This document shows, in pieces, positions 34,611 through 44,235 of a DNA stretch of 64,000 nt. This stretch comes from CBDEUK01 sp965250225. Lineage in GTDB: Bacteria > Pseudomonadota > Gammaproteobacteria > Eutrophobiales > Eutrophobiaceae. The position numbers were made by a program, and so were the translations under genes. The stretch spans positions 29,862-93,861 of the forward strand of contig CBDFNQ010000023.1 in the NCBI GenBank assembly GCA_965250225.1, written 5' to 3'. Each line of letters opens with the position of its first letter. Position 1 is the stretch's first letter. Below the pieces are notes generated by a model that had not been told where the DNA came from, ran no database searches, and saw only the letters and a list, made by a program, of their open reading frames with translations.

Positions 34611-35279
34611 TTATATTAGTTCAGGCAATACTGCCAGTGAATCAACCACCATATCCGGTTTCGATTCACGAATATCGATACCACGATTGTAGCCGTAATC
34701 AACACAGAGTATTTGAAAGCCAGCAGCTTTCGCTGCAAAAACATCATTCGTTGAATCTCCAACCATCAACGAATTTTCCGGTTCAACAGAAAAAAACTCA
34801 GCCGCGTGTAATAATTGCATGGGATCCGGTTTGCGTTTTGGCAGGCTATCACCACACAACACCAGTTCAAAATCGTTATAAATACCCAGTGATTTTAAAA
34901 GGATCTCGGTAAAACGACTGCGTTTATTAGTAACGCAGCCCAGTTTAAAATCCTCTGATTTTAAATAGTCCAATCCCTCTTCCACACCGGGATAAAACTC
35001 ACTCAAGCCAGCAGCATTGTCGGCATAAATATCCATGAACAAAGGAAAGGCGCGGTTATATAATTCTGTTTCAGCCTCGCCGTCGGTATCATTGGTTAAG
35101 GCCCGATGCACCAGGCGCTCAATGCCATTACCGATCCATTGGCGTATTCTCTCCAGTCCATGTTTTGCCATACCGATTTCATGGAGCATGGCATCAATGG
35201 AATAGGCTAGATCCGGTGCGGTGTCCACTAAAGTTCCATCAATATCCAGAAGAACCATATTTGGTTTAGATATAGACAT
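34611..35279 (-). CDS. gph: Phosphoglycolate phosphatase (HAD family)
   Basis: The 222-residue HAD hydrolase has motif I LLDIDGTLVDTAPDL, motif II CVTNKR, motif III Lys in PKRKPDP and motif IV MVGDSTNDVFAA. It removes 2-phosphoglycolate from DNA repair or photorespiration-like chemistry. Its position between rpe and trpE is the same as in Pseudomonas. Confidence 0.93.
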   Translation of the reverse strand: MSISKPNMVLLDIDGTLVDTAPDLAYSIDAMLHEIGMAKHGLERIRQWIGNGIERLVHRALTNDTDGEAETELYNRAFPLFMDIYADNAAGLSEFYPGVEEGLDYLKSEDFKLGCVTNKRSRFTEILLKSLGIYNDFELVLCGDSLPKRKPDPMQLLHAAEFFSVEPENSLMVGDSTNDVFAAKAAGFQILCVDYGYNRGIDIRESKPDMVVDSLAVLPELI

Positions 35280-35288
35280 AGCATATTA

Positions 35289-35960
35289 TCAGGCAATGTT
35301 TGCCAATTGTTGGCGCATCTTCTTTATTGTGGTGGCGTAATCTGAGTTTCCGAAGATAGCTGAGCCAGCGACAAAGGTATCTGCACCGGCTTTGGCAATC
35401 TCGGCGATATTGTCAATCTTCACACCACCATCGATTTCAAGACGAATGTCAAGCTCCTGCTTATCAATTAATGTGCGAACTTTCTGTAGTTTGTCTAATG
35501 CGCTCGGAATAAATGATTGCCCACCAAAGCCAGGGTTTACTGACATCAATAAAATCATGTCTAGTTTATCCAGCACATGTTCCAGGCATTCAACAGGCGT
35601 CGCTGGATTTAATACCAGACCAGACTTACAGCCCGAATCGCGTATCAGTTGTAAGCTTCGATCGATATGCGCACTGGCCTCCGGGTGAAAGGTGATAATA
35701 CTGGCACCGGCTTTGGCAAATTCGGGGATCAATGCATCCACGGGTTTTATCATAAGATGCACATCAATCGGTGCCTCGATGCCGTAATCACGCAGGGCCT
35801 TGACGATGATTGGGCCAAAAGTGAGGTTCGGCACATAATGATTATCCATGACATCTACATGTACGTAATCAGCGCCAGCATCAAGTACGGCTTTGGTGTC
35901 TTCACCAAGGCGCGCCATATCGGCCGATAGAATGGAAGGGGCGATCACATAATCATTCAT
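35289..35960 (-). CDS. rpe: Ribulose-phosphate 3-epimerase
   Basis: The 223-residue TIM barrel shows APSILSADMARLGEDTKAVLDAG, the metal-binding HVDVMDNHYVPNLTFGP, VHLMIKPVD, SVNPGFGGQSFIP and the catalytic DGGVKIDN. It interconverts ribulose-5-P and xylulose-5-P. It is the first gene of the rpe-gph-trpEGDC run. Confidence 0.97.
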   Translation of the reverse strand: MNDYVIAPSILSADMARLGEDTKAVLDAGADYVHVDVMDNHYVPNLTFGPIIVKALRDYGIEAPIDVHLMIKPVDALIPEFAKAGASIITFHPEASAHIDRSLQLIRDSGCKSGLVLNPATPVECLEHVLDKLDMILLMSVNPGFGGQSFIPSALDKLQKVRTLIDKQELDIRLEIDGGVKIDNIAEIAKAGADTFVAGSAIFGNSDYATTIKKMRQQLANIA

Positions 35961-36084
35961 GGTGAAATTATCTTCAAAAAATCAAAAAAGTGGAATAAAC
36001 CTCAAAAAAGCAACTTTACCCGATCATGTGGTTCTTAGCCATATAGACTATTCTATTGTCAGGTGAATTAAGTAAACAATAAAT

Positions 36085-36945
36085 ATGAGCAAGATGAGTT
36101 ACAAAAGTAATCTTTGGGTTGGTTTTTTCTTTACCCTGTTCAGTCTGAATCAGGCTCTCTGTGCCGATCCAGATTATGATATTGAACGTGAACAACTGAT
36201 AGCCCAGCGTTTAACCGAGCGGGTCAAGTTAGGTGAACCGATCCAGTTAAAGTCTGGGAAATATGATGTCTTTGCTTTGTATACGGTTCATCAAATACCC
36301 GAAAAAAAAGGTGCAGTAGTATTGTTACACGGTATGGCAGCGCATCCTGACTGGCCCGGTGTTATCAGTCAGTTGCGTCAATCATTGCCAAAGAAGGGTT
36401 GGTCAACCCTGTCGATACAGTTACCTGTGCTCGCGTCGGAAGAGCCAATAGAAGATTATGGTAAAACCACAGGAGAAGCTGGACGCCGCATCAAGCTCGC
36501 AGTCAAATATTTGCAAGAACAGGGCTATGAACATGTCGTCGTGATTGGTTATAGTTTCGGTGCTGCCCTGGCGGTTAAATACCTGGCACAAGAGAATCCC
36601 GGCACTCTGGGTCTGGTCGGCATCAGTATGCAGGCACAACCTTTTTTGAGTCCGAGGTTATTTCTTTTGAAGGAACTGGGAAAAATAGACATCCCGATAC
36701 TGGATATCTATGGCAGCCTGGATCGAGAGTCTATAATTGATGCTGCAACCGATCGACGTCTGGCTGTTCGCAATGCGGACAACATCTACTATAAACAAAT
36801 TATGATCGGTGGTGCTGATCATGATTATACCAATCAAGAAGACATCTTGCTCAAACGCATACTTGTCTGGATAGATGAGTTGGTTGCTAAAATGAAGCTT
36901 ACTCAGGATAATGGCAAAGATACTAAACCAGCAGTTTCTCAGTGA
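36085..36945 (+). CDS. Secreted alpha/beta-hydrolase, DUF3530-like
   Basis: The 286-residue protein has a Sec signal (SNLWVGFFFTLFSLNQALCA), then the hydrolase strand AVVLLHGMAAHPDWPGV, the nucleophile elbow GYSFGAALA and a C-terminal ADHDYT supplying the His. The 'LLHG---HPDWPGVI--L' phrase is typical of DUF3530 family proteins. A start at 36094 (MSYKSN) is possible. Cellular role unknown; probably periplasmic. Confidence 0.83.
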   Translation: MSKMSYKSNLWVGFFFTLFSLNQALCADPDYDIEREQLIAQRLTERVKLGEPIQLKSGKYDVFALYTVHQIPEKKGAVVLLHGMAAHPDWPGVISQLRQSLPKKGWSTLSIQLPVLASEEPIEDYGKTTGEAGRRIKLAVKYLQEQGYEHVVVIGYSFGAALAVKYLAQENPGTLGLVGISMQAQPFLSPRLFLLKELGKIDIPILDIYGSLDRESIIDAATDRRLAVRNADNIYYKQIMIGGADHDYTNQEDILLKRILVWIDELVAKMKLTQDNGKDTKPAVSQ

Positions 36946-37007
36946 ATAAATCTGTATACGACTGCTTACGCGAAAAGTTAAAAACTTGAAATGGGGAGAA
37001 TTTGATC

Positions 37008-37931
37008 ATGGGTGGATCTGAGAGTTTAATCATTTTGATTGTTATTTTAGCCGTTATTTTCTTATGGATGATGGCCAAAACTGTGCCTCAGGGCTTTGAA
37101 TTTACTGTCGAACGTTTTGGAAAATATACCAAAAGTTTGAGACCTGGCTTGCATTTTATCATCCCGTTTATGGATAGAATCGGCAATAAGATGAACATGA
37201 TGGAGATTGTGCTCGATGTGCCATCACAGGAGGTGATCACTCGAGATAATGCAATGGTTCAAGTGGATGGTGTGGTGTTTTTTCAGATCATGTCCGCCGC
37301 TAAGGCCGCCTATGAAGTGAACAATTTGACCAATGCCATTTTGAATTTGACCATGACGAATATTCGAACCGTCATGGGTTCTATGGATCTGGATGAATTG
37401 TTATCGAAACGTGACACCATCAACGCACAGTTATTACATGTCGTTGATGAGGCGACAGAGCCCTGGGGCATTAAGGTCACACGTATTGAGATCAAGGATA
37501 TTCGGCCACCGGCTGATCTGGTTGAAGCCATGGCCAGACAGATGAAGGCAGAACGTGAAAAACGTGCGAATATTCTGGAAGCCGAAGGATTTAAACAGGC
37601 AGCGATTCTGAAGGCCGATGGGGAAAAGCAAGCGGCAATACTTGATGCTGAAGGTAATAAGGAAGCCTCCTTTCGAGACGCAGAAGCGCGAGAACGCCTG
37701 GCCCAGGCAGAGGCCGCAGCGACACAAATGGTATCAAAAGCGATAGCTGATGGGGATGTGCAGGCGATCAATTATTTCGTCGCGACCAAATATGTGGATG
37801 CCTTGAAAGATATTGCCTCAGCGGATAACCAGAAAGTTATCTTGATGCCTCTTGAAGCGAGCAATGTGATTGGTTCGCTTGCCGGTATCACAGAAATTGC
37901 CAAAAAAGCTTTTGATAAAAAAACACCATAG
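37008..37931 (+). CDS. qmcA: SPFH/Band 7 membrane protease-regulator-like protein (QmcA type)
   Basis: The 307-residue protein has one N-terminal membrane segment (LIILIVILAVIFLWMMA), a Band 7 domain (GFEFTVERFGKYTKSLRPGLHFIIPF) and a long Ala/Glu-rich coiled coil (KRANILEAEGFKQAAILKAD). ATG 37008 fits the GGGGAG ribosome site at 9 bases; a TTG at 37002 does not. It is paired with an NfeD protein, the usual genetic partner. Such proteins form membrane microdomain cages. Confidence 0.92.
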   Translation: MGGSESLIILIVILAVIFLWMMAKTVPQGFEFTVERFGKYTKSLRPGLHFIIPFMDRIGNKMNMMEIVLDVPSQEVITRDNAMVQVDGVVFFQIMSAAKAAYEVNNLTNAILNLTMTNIRTVMGSMDLDELLSKRDTINAQLLHVVDEATEPWGIKVTRIEIKDIRPPADLVEAMARQMKAEREKRANILEAEGFKQAAILKADGEKQAAILDAEGNKEASFRDAEARERLAQAEAAATQMVSKAIADGDVQAINYFVATKYVDALKDIASADNQKVILMPLEASNVIGSLAGITEIAKKAFDKKTP

Positions 37932-37960
37932 TTTAATGCGTCATAAATTGAGGAGATAGA

Positions 37961-38407
37961 ATGGAGTATTTAACCGATTTACAATCCTGGCAGTGGTGGG
38001 TCGCTGGTGTGATTTTCCTGATACTGGAAATGCTGGTTCCAGGGATATTCTTTTTATGGTTAGGTGTTTCAGCATTGTCAATTGGTTGTTTGCTCTGGGT
38101 GCTTCCTGATCTGGGTTGGCAGATACAATTTGTTTTGTTTGCTATTTTATCGGTCAGCAGTCTGGTGGCATATCGTACTTACCTCACACGTAATCCGATT
38201 GAGACCGATGCCCCGACACTCAATCGCCGTGGTGAACAATACGTAGGTCAAACCTATACCCTGGTAGAAGCCATAGTGAATGGTTACGGTAAAGTCAAAG
38301 TGGGTGACTCGCTGTGGAAAGTAAAAGGACCCGATACCGAGAAAGGCAACAAAGTTAAGGTTATCGCCGTCGATGGCATTATTTTGCAGGTAGAGACGAA
38401 ATTATAA
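37961..38407 (+). CDS. NfeD family membrane protein
   Basis: The 148-residue protein has two or three membrane segments (WWVAGVIFLILEMLVPGIFFLWLGVSAL and a following one) and an OB-fold tail (LNRRGEQYVGQTYTLVEAIVNGYGKVKVGDSLWKV, in pieces). NfeD proteins work with SPFH partners; this one lies 29 bases after qmcA. It is the short form without a serine-protease domain. Confidence 0.92.
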   Translation: MEYLTDLQSWQWWVAGVIFLILEMLVPGIFFLWLGVSALSIGCLLWVLPDLGWQIQFVLFAILSVSSLVAYRTYLTRNPIETDAPTLNRRGEQYVGQTYTLVEAIVNGYGKVKVGDSLWKVKGPDTEKGNKVKVIAVDGIILQVETKL

Positions 38408-38511
38408 CCGATTATAAATAGAGAAATATTCAAAAATAAATCCCCGCTAATACACCACAAAATTGCAATAATAGGTTTTGCAAACCTGATCCATCATTGT
38501 ACCCTTGGTGC

Positions 38512-39342
38512 ATGATACTTAATTTCACAAAAATGCATGGTCTGGGTAATGATTTTGTCGTTTTCGATTTTATCCAGCAGGCAATATCGCTTTCACCTGA
38601 ACAAATCCGTTATGCAGCTGATCGACATTTCGGTATTGGTTGTGATCAGGTTTTGATCCTTGAAGATTCTAATTTGCAGGAAGCCGATGTGCTCTATCGC
38701 ATTTACAATGCGGATGGTGCTGAAGTTGAGCAATGTGGTAATGGGGCACGTTGTATTGCGCTTTACCTACGAGAGAAACACAACATCATCAAGGATGTTA
38801 TTACAGCAGAAACAACGAGTGGTTTGATCCATTTATACACTGAAGATAATGGTGATATTCGGGTAGACATGGGTATGCCGGATTTTACTCCAGCGAATAT
38901 TGTCCTCGATGTAACTGAGCAGGCAGGCAGTTATTCAATAACGATCAATGATCAGGAATTGACTATGAGCGCGTTGAATATGGGGAATCCACACGCTGTT
39001 TTTCTGGTGGAAGATATTGATACCTGTCCGATTGAGACGTTTGGACCGCAAGTCCAGCAGAACTCATTATTCCCACAGGGTGTAAATGTGGGTTTTATGC
39101 AGATACTCGATCAAAAAACGATTAAACTACGGGTCTATGAGCGTGGGGTTGGGGAGACACTGGCTTGTGGCACGGGTGCCTGTGCAGCAGTGGTTGCAGG
39201 ACGTGTCAATCATGGCCTCGATGAAGTCGTCAGTGTTTCATTGCCCGGCGGCAGTCTGGATATCCGTTGGCAAGGCCTTGATGAGGTCGTGTGGATGAGT
39301 GGCCCTGCAACATTTGTTTATGAAGGAAGTATTAGATTATGA
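38512..39342 (+). CDS. dapF: Diaminopimelate epimerase
   Basis: ATG 38512 gives the family start MILNFTKMHGLGNDFVV; the frame's upstream five residues are extraneous. The 276-residue enzyme carries both catalytic cysteines, in EQCGNGARC and ACGTGACAA. It makes meso-DAP for peptidoglycan and lysine. Its TGA overlaps the DUF484 start (ATGA). lysA is not adjacent. Confidence 0.97.
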   Translation: MILNFTKMHGLGNDFVVFDFIQQAISLSPEQIRYAADRHFGIGCDQVLILEDSNLQEADVLYRIYNADGAEVEQCGNGARCIALYLREKHNIIKDVITAETTSGLIHLYTEDNGDIRVDMGMPDFTPANIVLDVTEQAGSYSITINDQELTMSALNMGNPHAVFLVEDIDTCPIETFGPQVQQNSLFPQGVNVGFMQILDQKTIKLRVYERGVGETLACGTGACAAVVAGRVNHGLDEVVSVSLPGGSLDIRWQGLDEVVWMSGPATFVYEGSIRL

Positions 39343-40043
39343 GTACACAAAACGAATCAGAACAGACGTATTCATCGCTCACAACAAGCGACATTATCGC
39401 ATTTTTGCAAGCACACCCGGAATTCTTTGCCGAACATCCTGAGTTGTTGGCAGAGATGGATATTCCGCATCAAAGCGGTCAGGCGGTGTCATTGGTTGAA
39501 AGACAGGTCTCAGTGATGCGTGAACAGAACCAGCAGATGAGTAGACGTTTACATGAGCTGATAGAAATTGCCCGTCAGAATGAAGAGCTAGCACAGCGTA
39601 TGCATCAGCTGGCGTTGACCTTGATGGAGACGGCTGATCCGAGGGAAATATTTTCAACCTTATACGACAATCTACGCAAGAATTTTCATGCCGATAAAGT
39701 CGTTGTACGATTGTTTGCTGACCCGGCGTTCATTGATTTTGAAGCCGGACCTGAGTTTGTTGGTAAAGGACAAGTTGAAGAGTCATTATTCAAAACCATT
39801 ACTGAAAAACGTCAACCTTTGTCCGGTCGTATGAAGCATCAACAGCGCGTATTCTTGTTTGGTGATGATGGCGATAACATTGCCTCGTCGGTGTTGGTGC
39901 CGCTTATTGGTTTTAACTGGTCCGGCATCCTGTCGATTGGCAGCTTTGATGCGGAGCGATTTCAGCCTGGCATGGGTGTTGAGTTGCTAGCCAATCTTGG
40001 TGATATGTTGAGCTTAATCATCAAGACATGGGTTGCGGAATAG
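39339..40043 (+). CDS. DUF484 family protein
   Basis: The 234-residue protein begins with the DUF484 segment IIAFLQAHPEFFAEHPELLAEM, then a coiled coil (SLVERQVSVMREQNQQMSRR) and a GAF-like domain. Its place between dapF and xerC is conserved in gammaproteobacteria. The molecular function is not established. ATGA overlap with dapF implies coupling. Confidence 0.93.
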   Translation: MSTQNESEQTYSSLTTSDIIAFLQAHPEFFAEHPELLAEMDIPHQSGQAVSLVERQVSVMREQNQQMSRRLHELIEIARQNEELAQRMHQLALTLMETADPREIFSTLYDNLRKNFHADKVVVRLFADPAFIDFEAGPEFVGKGQVEESLFKTITEKRQPLSGRMKHQQRVFLFGDDGDNIASSVLVPLIGFNWSGILSIGSFDAERFQPGMGVELLANLGDMLSLIIKTWVAE

Positions 40044-40088
40044 GCCGTAACGGATTTATTTTTTCATCGGCGATGGTTGTGAAACTTT

Positions 40089-41027
40089 ATGCCCACTCAG
40101 CAAGCGAATGACATAGAACAATTTTTAACGAGCCTGCAACATCTATCCAGTCATACTTGTTCGGCCTACAGACGTGATCTGCAACAATTATTAAACCACT
40201 GTCAACAAGAAGACATACAAGATTGGCAATTTCTCGATGGTCGACAATTACAAAAATACATTGCCTTACGTCACCGATCGGGTATTTCCGGGCGTTCCCT
40301 GCAACGGAGTCTGTCTGCGATTCGGCGTTTTTATCATTTTTTACTTGCACAAGATAAAGTAAAACAGAATCCGGCACAGGGCTTGATGCCTCCCAGGTCA
40401 CCTCGCAAATTACCAAAGTTGCTTGATGTTGATCAAGCCGCACAGCTACTGTCGTTCGAAGGTGATGACCCATTAGTGGTTCGTGATAGAGCCATTTTAG
40501 AATTAATATATTCATCAGGATTACGTTTGTCGGAATTGGTGATGCTGGATTTGAACAGTGTGGATTATGCTGATCGCCTGGTGATGGTTATCGGCAAGGG
40601 AAAAAAGACCAGAACGGTGCCAGTGGGAAAAGAGGCAATCAAGACATTGCAAACATGGCTGGTTTGTCGTCCTGTGTTGCTTAAACAGAGCGATGAGAGT
40701 GCTCTGTTTATTTCAAAGCAAGGCAAGCGAATAAGCCAGCGTTCTATACAACAACGCTTGAAAAAAAGAGCAGTTCAGCAAGGCATTGACACAGCTGTGC
40801 ATCCACACATGCTAAGACATTCCTTTGCCAGCCATATCCTGGAGTCCAGTAGTGATCTCAGGGCAGTACAGGAATTACTTGGTCATGCTGATATTTCAAC
40901 CACGCAAGTGTATACACACCTGGATTTTCAACATTTGGCAAAGGTTTATGATTCAGCACATCCCAGGGCTCGAAAAAGGGACGTTCGTAAGCGGACAGAT
41001 CCTGAAAATAAATCCGATAAATCCTGA
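40089..41027 (+). CDS. xerC: Tyrosine recombinase XerC
   Basis: The 312-residue protein has an N-terminal SAM-like domain (LTSLQHLSSHTCSAYRRDLQQL) and a catalytic domain with SSGLRLSELV (Arg), KGKKTRTVP (Lys), HPHMLRHSFASH (His, Arg), ELLGHADISTTQVYTH with the nucleophile Tyr. It acts with XerD at dif to resolve chromosome dimers. Location after dapF-DUF484 supports XerC rather than XerD or an integrase. Confidence 0.95.
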   Translation: MPTQQANDIEQFLTSLQHLSSHTCSAYRRDLQQLLNHCQQEDIQDWQFLDGRQLQKYIALRHRSGISGRSLQRSLSAIRRFYHFLLAQDKVKQNPAQGLMPPRSPRKLPKLLDVDQAAQLLSFEGDDPLVVRDRAILELIYSSGLRLSELVMLDLNSVDYADRLVMVIGKGKKTRTVPVGKEAIKTLQTWLVCRPVLLKQSDESALFISKQGKRISQRSIQQRLKKRAVQQGIDTAVHPHMLRHSFASHILESSSDLRAVQELLGHADISTTQVYTHLDFQHLAKVYDSAHPRARKRDVRKRTDPENKSDKS

Positions 41028-41116
41028 TTGTAAGGATTGTATTTCTGCAAGATGACCATATCTACTAAGATCGTTGTTAATTCCTGAATCCTGACGTACA
41101 AATAGGGAGAGTAAGA

Positions 41117-41659
41117 TTGGAACAATTTAAAGGCACGACCATACTATCCGTTCGTCGTGGAAACCATGTGGTCATCGGTGGTGATGGACAAGTATCATTT
41201 GGTAATACCGTCATGAAAGGAAATGCACGTAAGGTTCGACGTTTATTTCATGAGAAGATCCTGGCTGGTTTTGCTGGCGGAACAGCCGACGCATTCACTT
41301 TGTTTGAGCGGTTTGAAGCCAAGCTTGAAAAACATCATGGTAATCTGACTCGTTCTGCTGTCGAGTTAGCAAAAGATTGGCGGACTGACCGGATGCTGCG
41401 CCGACTTGAAGCGATGTTATGTGTTGCTGATGAAACCAGTTCATTGATCATCTCGGGCAATGGCGACGTCATTGAGCCTGAAAACTCCATTATGGCAATA
41501 GGCTCTGGCGGAGCATTTGCGAGTTCTGCGGCATGTGCTTTGCTTGAGAATACGGATCTGGACGCGCGCCAGATTGTAGAGAAAGGTCTGAACATTGCTG
41601 CGGATGTTTGCATCTACACCAATCGTAATTTGACGATTGAAGAACTCAAAACTAAATAA
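41117..41659 (+). CDS. hslV: ATP-dependent protease subunit HslV
   Basis: The 180-residue protein starts at TTG 41117 (MEQFKGTTILSVRRG) after a GGGAGAG ribosome site. Processing would expose the catalytic Thr of TTILSVRR. GGDGQVSFGNTVMKGNARKVRRL and the GSGGAFA motif are HslV-specific. It forms the proteolytic double ring capped by HslU, encoded directly after it. Confidence 0.97.
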   Translation: MEQFKGTTILSVRRGNHVVIGGDGQVSFGNTVMKGNARKVRRLFHEKILAGFAGGTADAFTLFERFEAKLEKHHGNLTRSAVELAKDWRTDRMLRRLEAMLCVADETSSLIISGNGDVIEPENSIMAIGSGGAFASSAACALLENTDLDARQIVEKGLNIAADVCIYTNRNLTIEELKTK

Positions 41660-41695
41660 GTCCAAGCGGGCAAATTAATTAATCTGGAAGAATTT

Positions 41696-43027
41696 ATGTC
41701 GGAATTTACTCCCCAAGAAATTGTTAGTGAACTGGATAAACACATCATTGGTCAGGATGACGCCAAACGTGCTGTAGCTATTGCTTTACGTAATCGCTGG
41801 CGCCGTAGTCAGGTCGATGAAAGTCTGCGTAATGAAATTACGCCGAAAAATATCCTTATGATTGGTCCAACGGGCGTTGGTAAAACTGAGATAGCTCGTC
41901 GTCTCGCAAGACTTGCCAATTCACCATTTATAAAAGTCGAAGCGACCAAATTTACCGAAGTCGGTTATGTGGGTCGTGATGTTGAATCAATTATTCGTGA
42001 TTTGGTCGACGTGGCAATCAAGATGACACGTGAAGGCGAAATAGAGAAGGTGCAAGAGCGTGCAGAAGCAGCGGCCGAAGAGCGTGTGCTGGATTATTTA
42101 TTGCCCTCTGCACGTAGCTTTCAAAATCCTGATGGTGAAGAGAATAACAGCAGCAACACGCGTGATAAATTTCGTGGCATGTTGCGTGAGGGCAAGTTAT
42201 CTGAAAAAGAAATCGAGGTCGAACTGGACAATCCAGCCATCGGAGTGGAGATCATGGCACCTCCGGGCATGGAGGAAATGACAGGACAACTGCAAAACAT
42301 GTTTCAGAATTTTTCCAGTGGGAAAAAACGATCGCGTAAACTTAGAATAAAAGACGCATTGAAGATGCTGACTGAAGAAGAAGCGACAAAGATGCTTAAT
42401 GAAGAAGATATCAAGGCCAATGCTATTGAAAAGGTAGAACAAAACGGCCTGGTTTTCCTTGATGAGATCGATAAGGTCACGCGTCGATCGGAAACTTCCG
42501 GGCCTGATGTCTCACGTGAAGGCGTACAGAGAGATCTATTGCCACTGGTTGAAGGTAGTACGGTTTCAACCAAGTTTGGTATGGTTAAGACTGATCATAT
42601 TCTGTTTATAGCTTCGGGTGCGTTTCATCTGGCTAAACCGTCGGATCTTATTCCCGAGTTACAGGGTCGCCTACCCATTCGGGTAGAATTATCAGCCTTG
42701 AGTGTTGAGGATTTTATTCGCATTCTCAAAGAGCCAGATGCCTCGTTGACTGAGCAATATTCAGCCTTGATGAAAACCGAGGGCATTGATCTCGAATTTC
42801 GTGATGATGGATTAGAGCGGATTGCCGAAATAGCCTGGCAAGTCAATGAATCTACCGAGAACATTGGCGCCCGGCGTTTACATACCGTCATGGAACGTTT
42901 GCTAGAAACCTTATCGTATGAGGCTTCCGACAAACAGGGTGACAAGGTAACGGTAGATACAGAATATGTGAACTCACATCTGAATGAGTTATTAGAGGAT
43001 GAGGATCTGACGCGCTACATTTTATAG
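41696..43027 (+). CDS. hslU: HslU ATPase subunit of HslUV protease
   Basis: The 443-residue AAA+ unfoldase has Walker A MIGPTGVGKTEIARRLA, the pore loop TEVGYVGRDVESI, Walker B GLVFLDEIDKV, the I-domain insert (about 110-240) and the C-terminal ARRLHTVMERLLE and DLTRYIL tail that docks HslV. It follows hslV by 36 bases. Confidence 0.98.
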   Translation: MSEFTPQEIVSELDKHIIGQDDAKRAVAIALRNRWRRSQVDESLRNEITPKNILMIGPTGVGKTEIARRLARLANSPFIKVEATKFTEVGYVGRDVESIIRDLVDVAIKMTREGEIEKVQERAEAAAEERVLDYLLPSARSFQNPDGEENNSSNTRDKFRGMLREGKLSEKEIEVELDNPAIGVEIMAPPGMEEMTGQLQNMFQNFSSGKKRSRKLRIKDALKMLTEEEATKMLNEEDIKANAIEKVEQNGLVFLDEIDKVTRRSETSGPDVSREGVQRDLLPLVEGSTVSTKFGMVKTDHILFIASGAFHLAKPSDLIPELQGRLPIRVELSALSVEDFIRILKEPDASLTEQYSALMKTEGIDLEFRDDGLERIAEIAWQVNESTENIGARRLHTVMERLLETLSYEASDKQGDKVTVDTEYVNSHLNELLEDEDLTRYIL

Positions 43028-43117
43028 TTTCTGTTCTGATGCCCTTGAGTTTTTTTAAACCTGAATCGTATTAGGCGTTATAATGGCGTCTTTAAATTTG
43101 GGTCAATCACCAGCACT

Positions 43118-43483
43118 ATGTCTTCAGAGTTGCGCGTACCATCTGCCATAAAACTGAAAAAACAATCTCGTATTATGAGAATTGAATATGAAGATGATCA
43201 GGTCTTTGAATTTAGTTTTGAGTTTTTGCGCGTACATTCTCCCTCTGCTGAGGTTCGTGGGCACGGTGCTGATGATGCTGTTCTGCAAACAGCCAAGGAG
43301 AATGTCATCATTGAATCCATAGAATCAGTTGGTAATTATGCAATTAAAATAAATTTTGACGATGGTCATAATACCGGACTGTACTCCTGGCAGTATTTAT
43401 GTGAGTTAGGTGAAAACAAAGAAGACTATTGGCATAAATATCTAGCGGCTCTAGATGATGCCGGTCACGTGAGAACTCCATGA
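43118..43483 (+). CDS. DUF971 family protein
   Basis: The 121-residue protein has the DUF971 pattern: RIEYEDDQVFEFSFEFLRVHSPSAEVRGHG and the YAIKINFDDGHNTGLYSWQYLCELG end. DUF971 resembles the N-terminal domain of gamma-butyrobetaine hydroxylase. Some relatives are linked to iron-sulfur or ubiquinone genes. It overlaps ubiE by 4 bases (ATGA), so co-expression with the ubi genes is likely. Confidence 0.93.
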   Translation: MSSELRVPSAIKLKKQSRIMRIEYEDDQVFEFSFEFLRVHSPSAEVRGHGADDAVLQTAKENVIIESIESVGNYAIKINFDDGHNTGLYSWQYLCELGENKEDYWHKYLAALDDAGHVRTP

Positions 43484-44229
43484 CTACTTCTAGCCAAACA
43501 CATTTTGGTTTCGACCGCGTCTCTCCAAAAGTTAAAACACGCAAGGTAGGACAAGTTTTTTCATCGGTCGCTTCACGTTATGATGTGATGAACGATGTCA
43601 TGTCTTTGGGTGTTCATCGTTTGTGGAAGCAATACGCTATCCATATAGCAGCAGTAAAACCAGGACATCGTGTACTCGATCTGGCTGGTGGAACGGGTGA
43701 CCTCAGTGAGAAATTAATAAAACGCGTCGGTAATGAAGGTTCAGTTATTCTTGCTGATATTAATGGTGAGATGTTACGCGAAGGCCGGAATCGATTTATT
43801 GACAAAGGCATCATTGATCGAATTTACTACGCACAGGTCAATGCAGAAAACTTACCCTTTGAACGTAACAGTTTTGATTTTATCTCGATTGCCTTTGGTC
43901 TGCGAAATGTGACCGATAAGCAAAAGGCTCTTGAGTCAATGTATGATTGTCTGACTTATGGATCGCAGTTGATGATCCTGGAATTTTCAAAAATGAGCAT
44001 TCCAGTATTGCAAAAAATCTATGATGAGTACTCATTTAAATTTATTCCCTGGATGGGTAAGATGATTGCAAATGACGAAGAGAGTTATCGTTATCTGGTC
44101 GAGTCAATTCGTATGCATCCTGATCAAGACACATTAAAATCCATGTTGCAGCAGGCAGGTTTTTCCAGGGTTGAATACAAAAACCTGTCATGTGGAATTG
44201 TTGCCATACATACGGCTTATAAGATCTAG
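43480..44229 (+). CDS. ubiE: Ubiquinone/menaquinone C-methyltransferase UbiE
   Basis: The 249-residue methyltransferase shows VFSSVASRYDVMNDVMSLG, motif I LDLAGGTGDLSEKL, and IAFGLRNVTDKQKAL and a C-terminal YKNLSCGIVAIH, all UbiE hallmarks. It methylates the quinone ring at C2. It is followed by ubiJ and ubiB, the standard cluster. Confidence 0.97.
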   Translation: MTTSSQTHFGFDRVSPKVKTRKVGQVFSSVASRYDVMNDVMSLGVHRLWKQYAIHIAAVKPGHRVLDLAGGTGDLSEKLIKRVGNEGSVILADINGEMLREGRNRFIDKGIIDRIYYAQVNAENLPFERNSFDFISIAFGLRNVTDKQKALESMYDCLTYGSQLMILEFSKMSIPVLQKIYDEYSFKFIPWMGKMIANDEESYRYLVESIRMHPDQDTLKSMLQQAGFSRVEYKNLSCGIVAIHTAYKI

Positions 44230-44235
44230 TCCCTC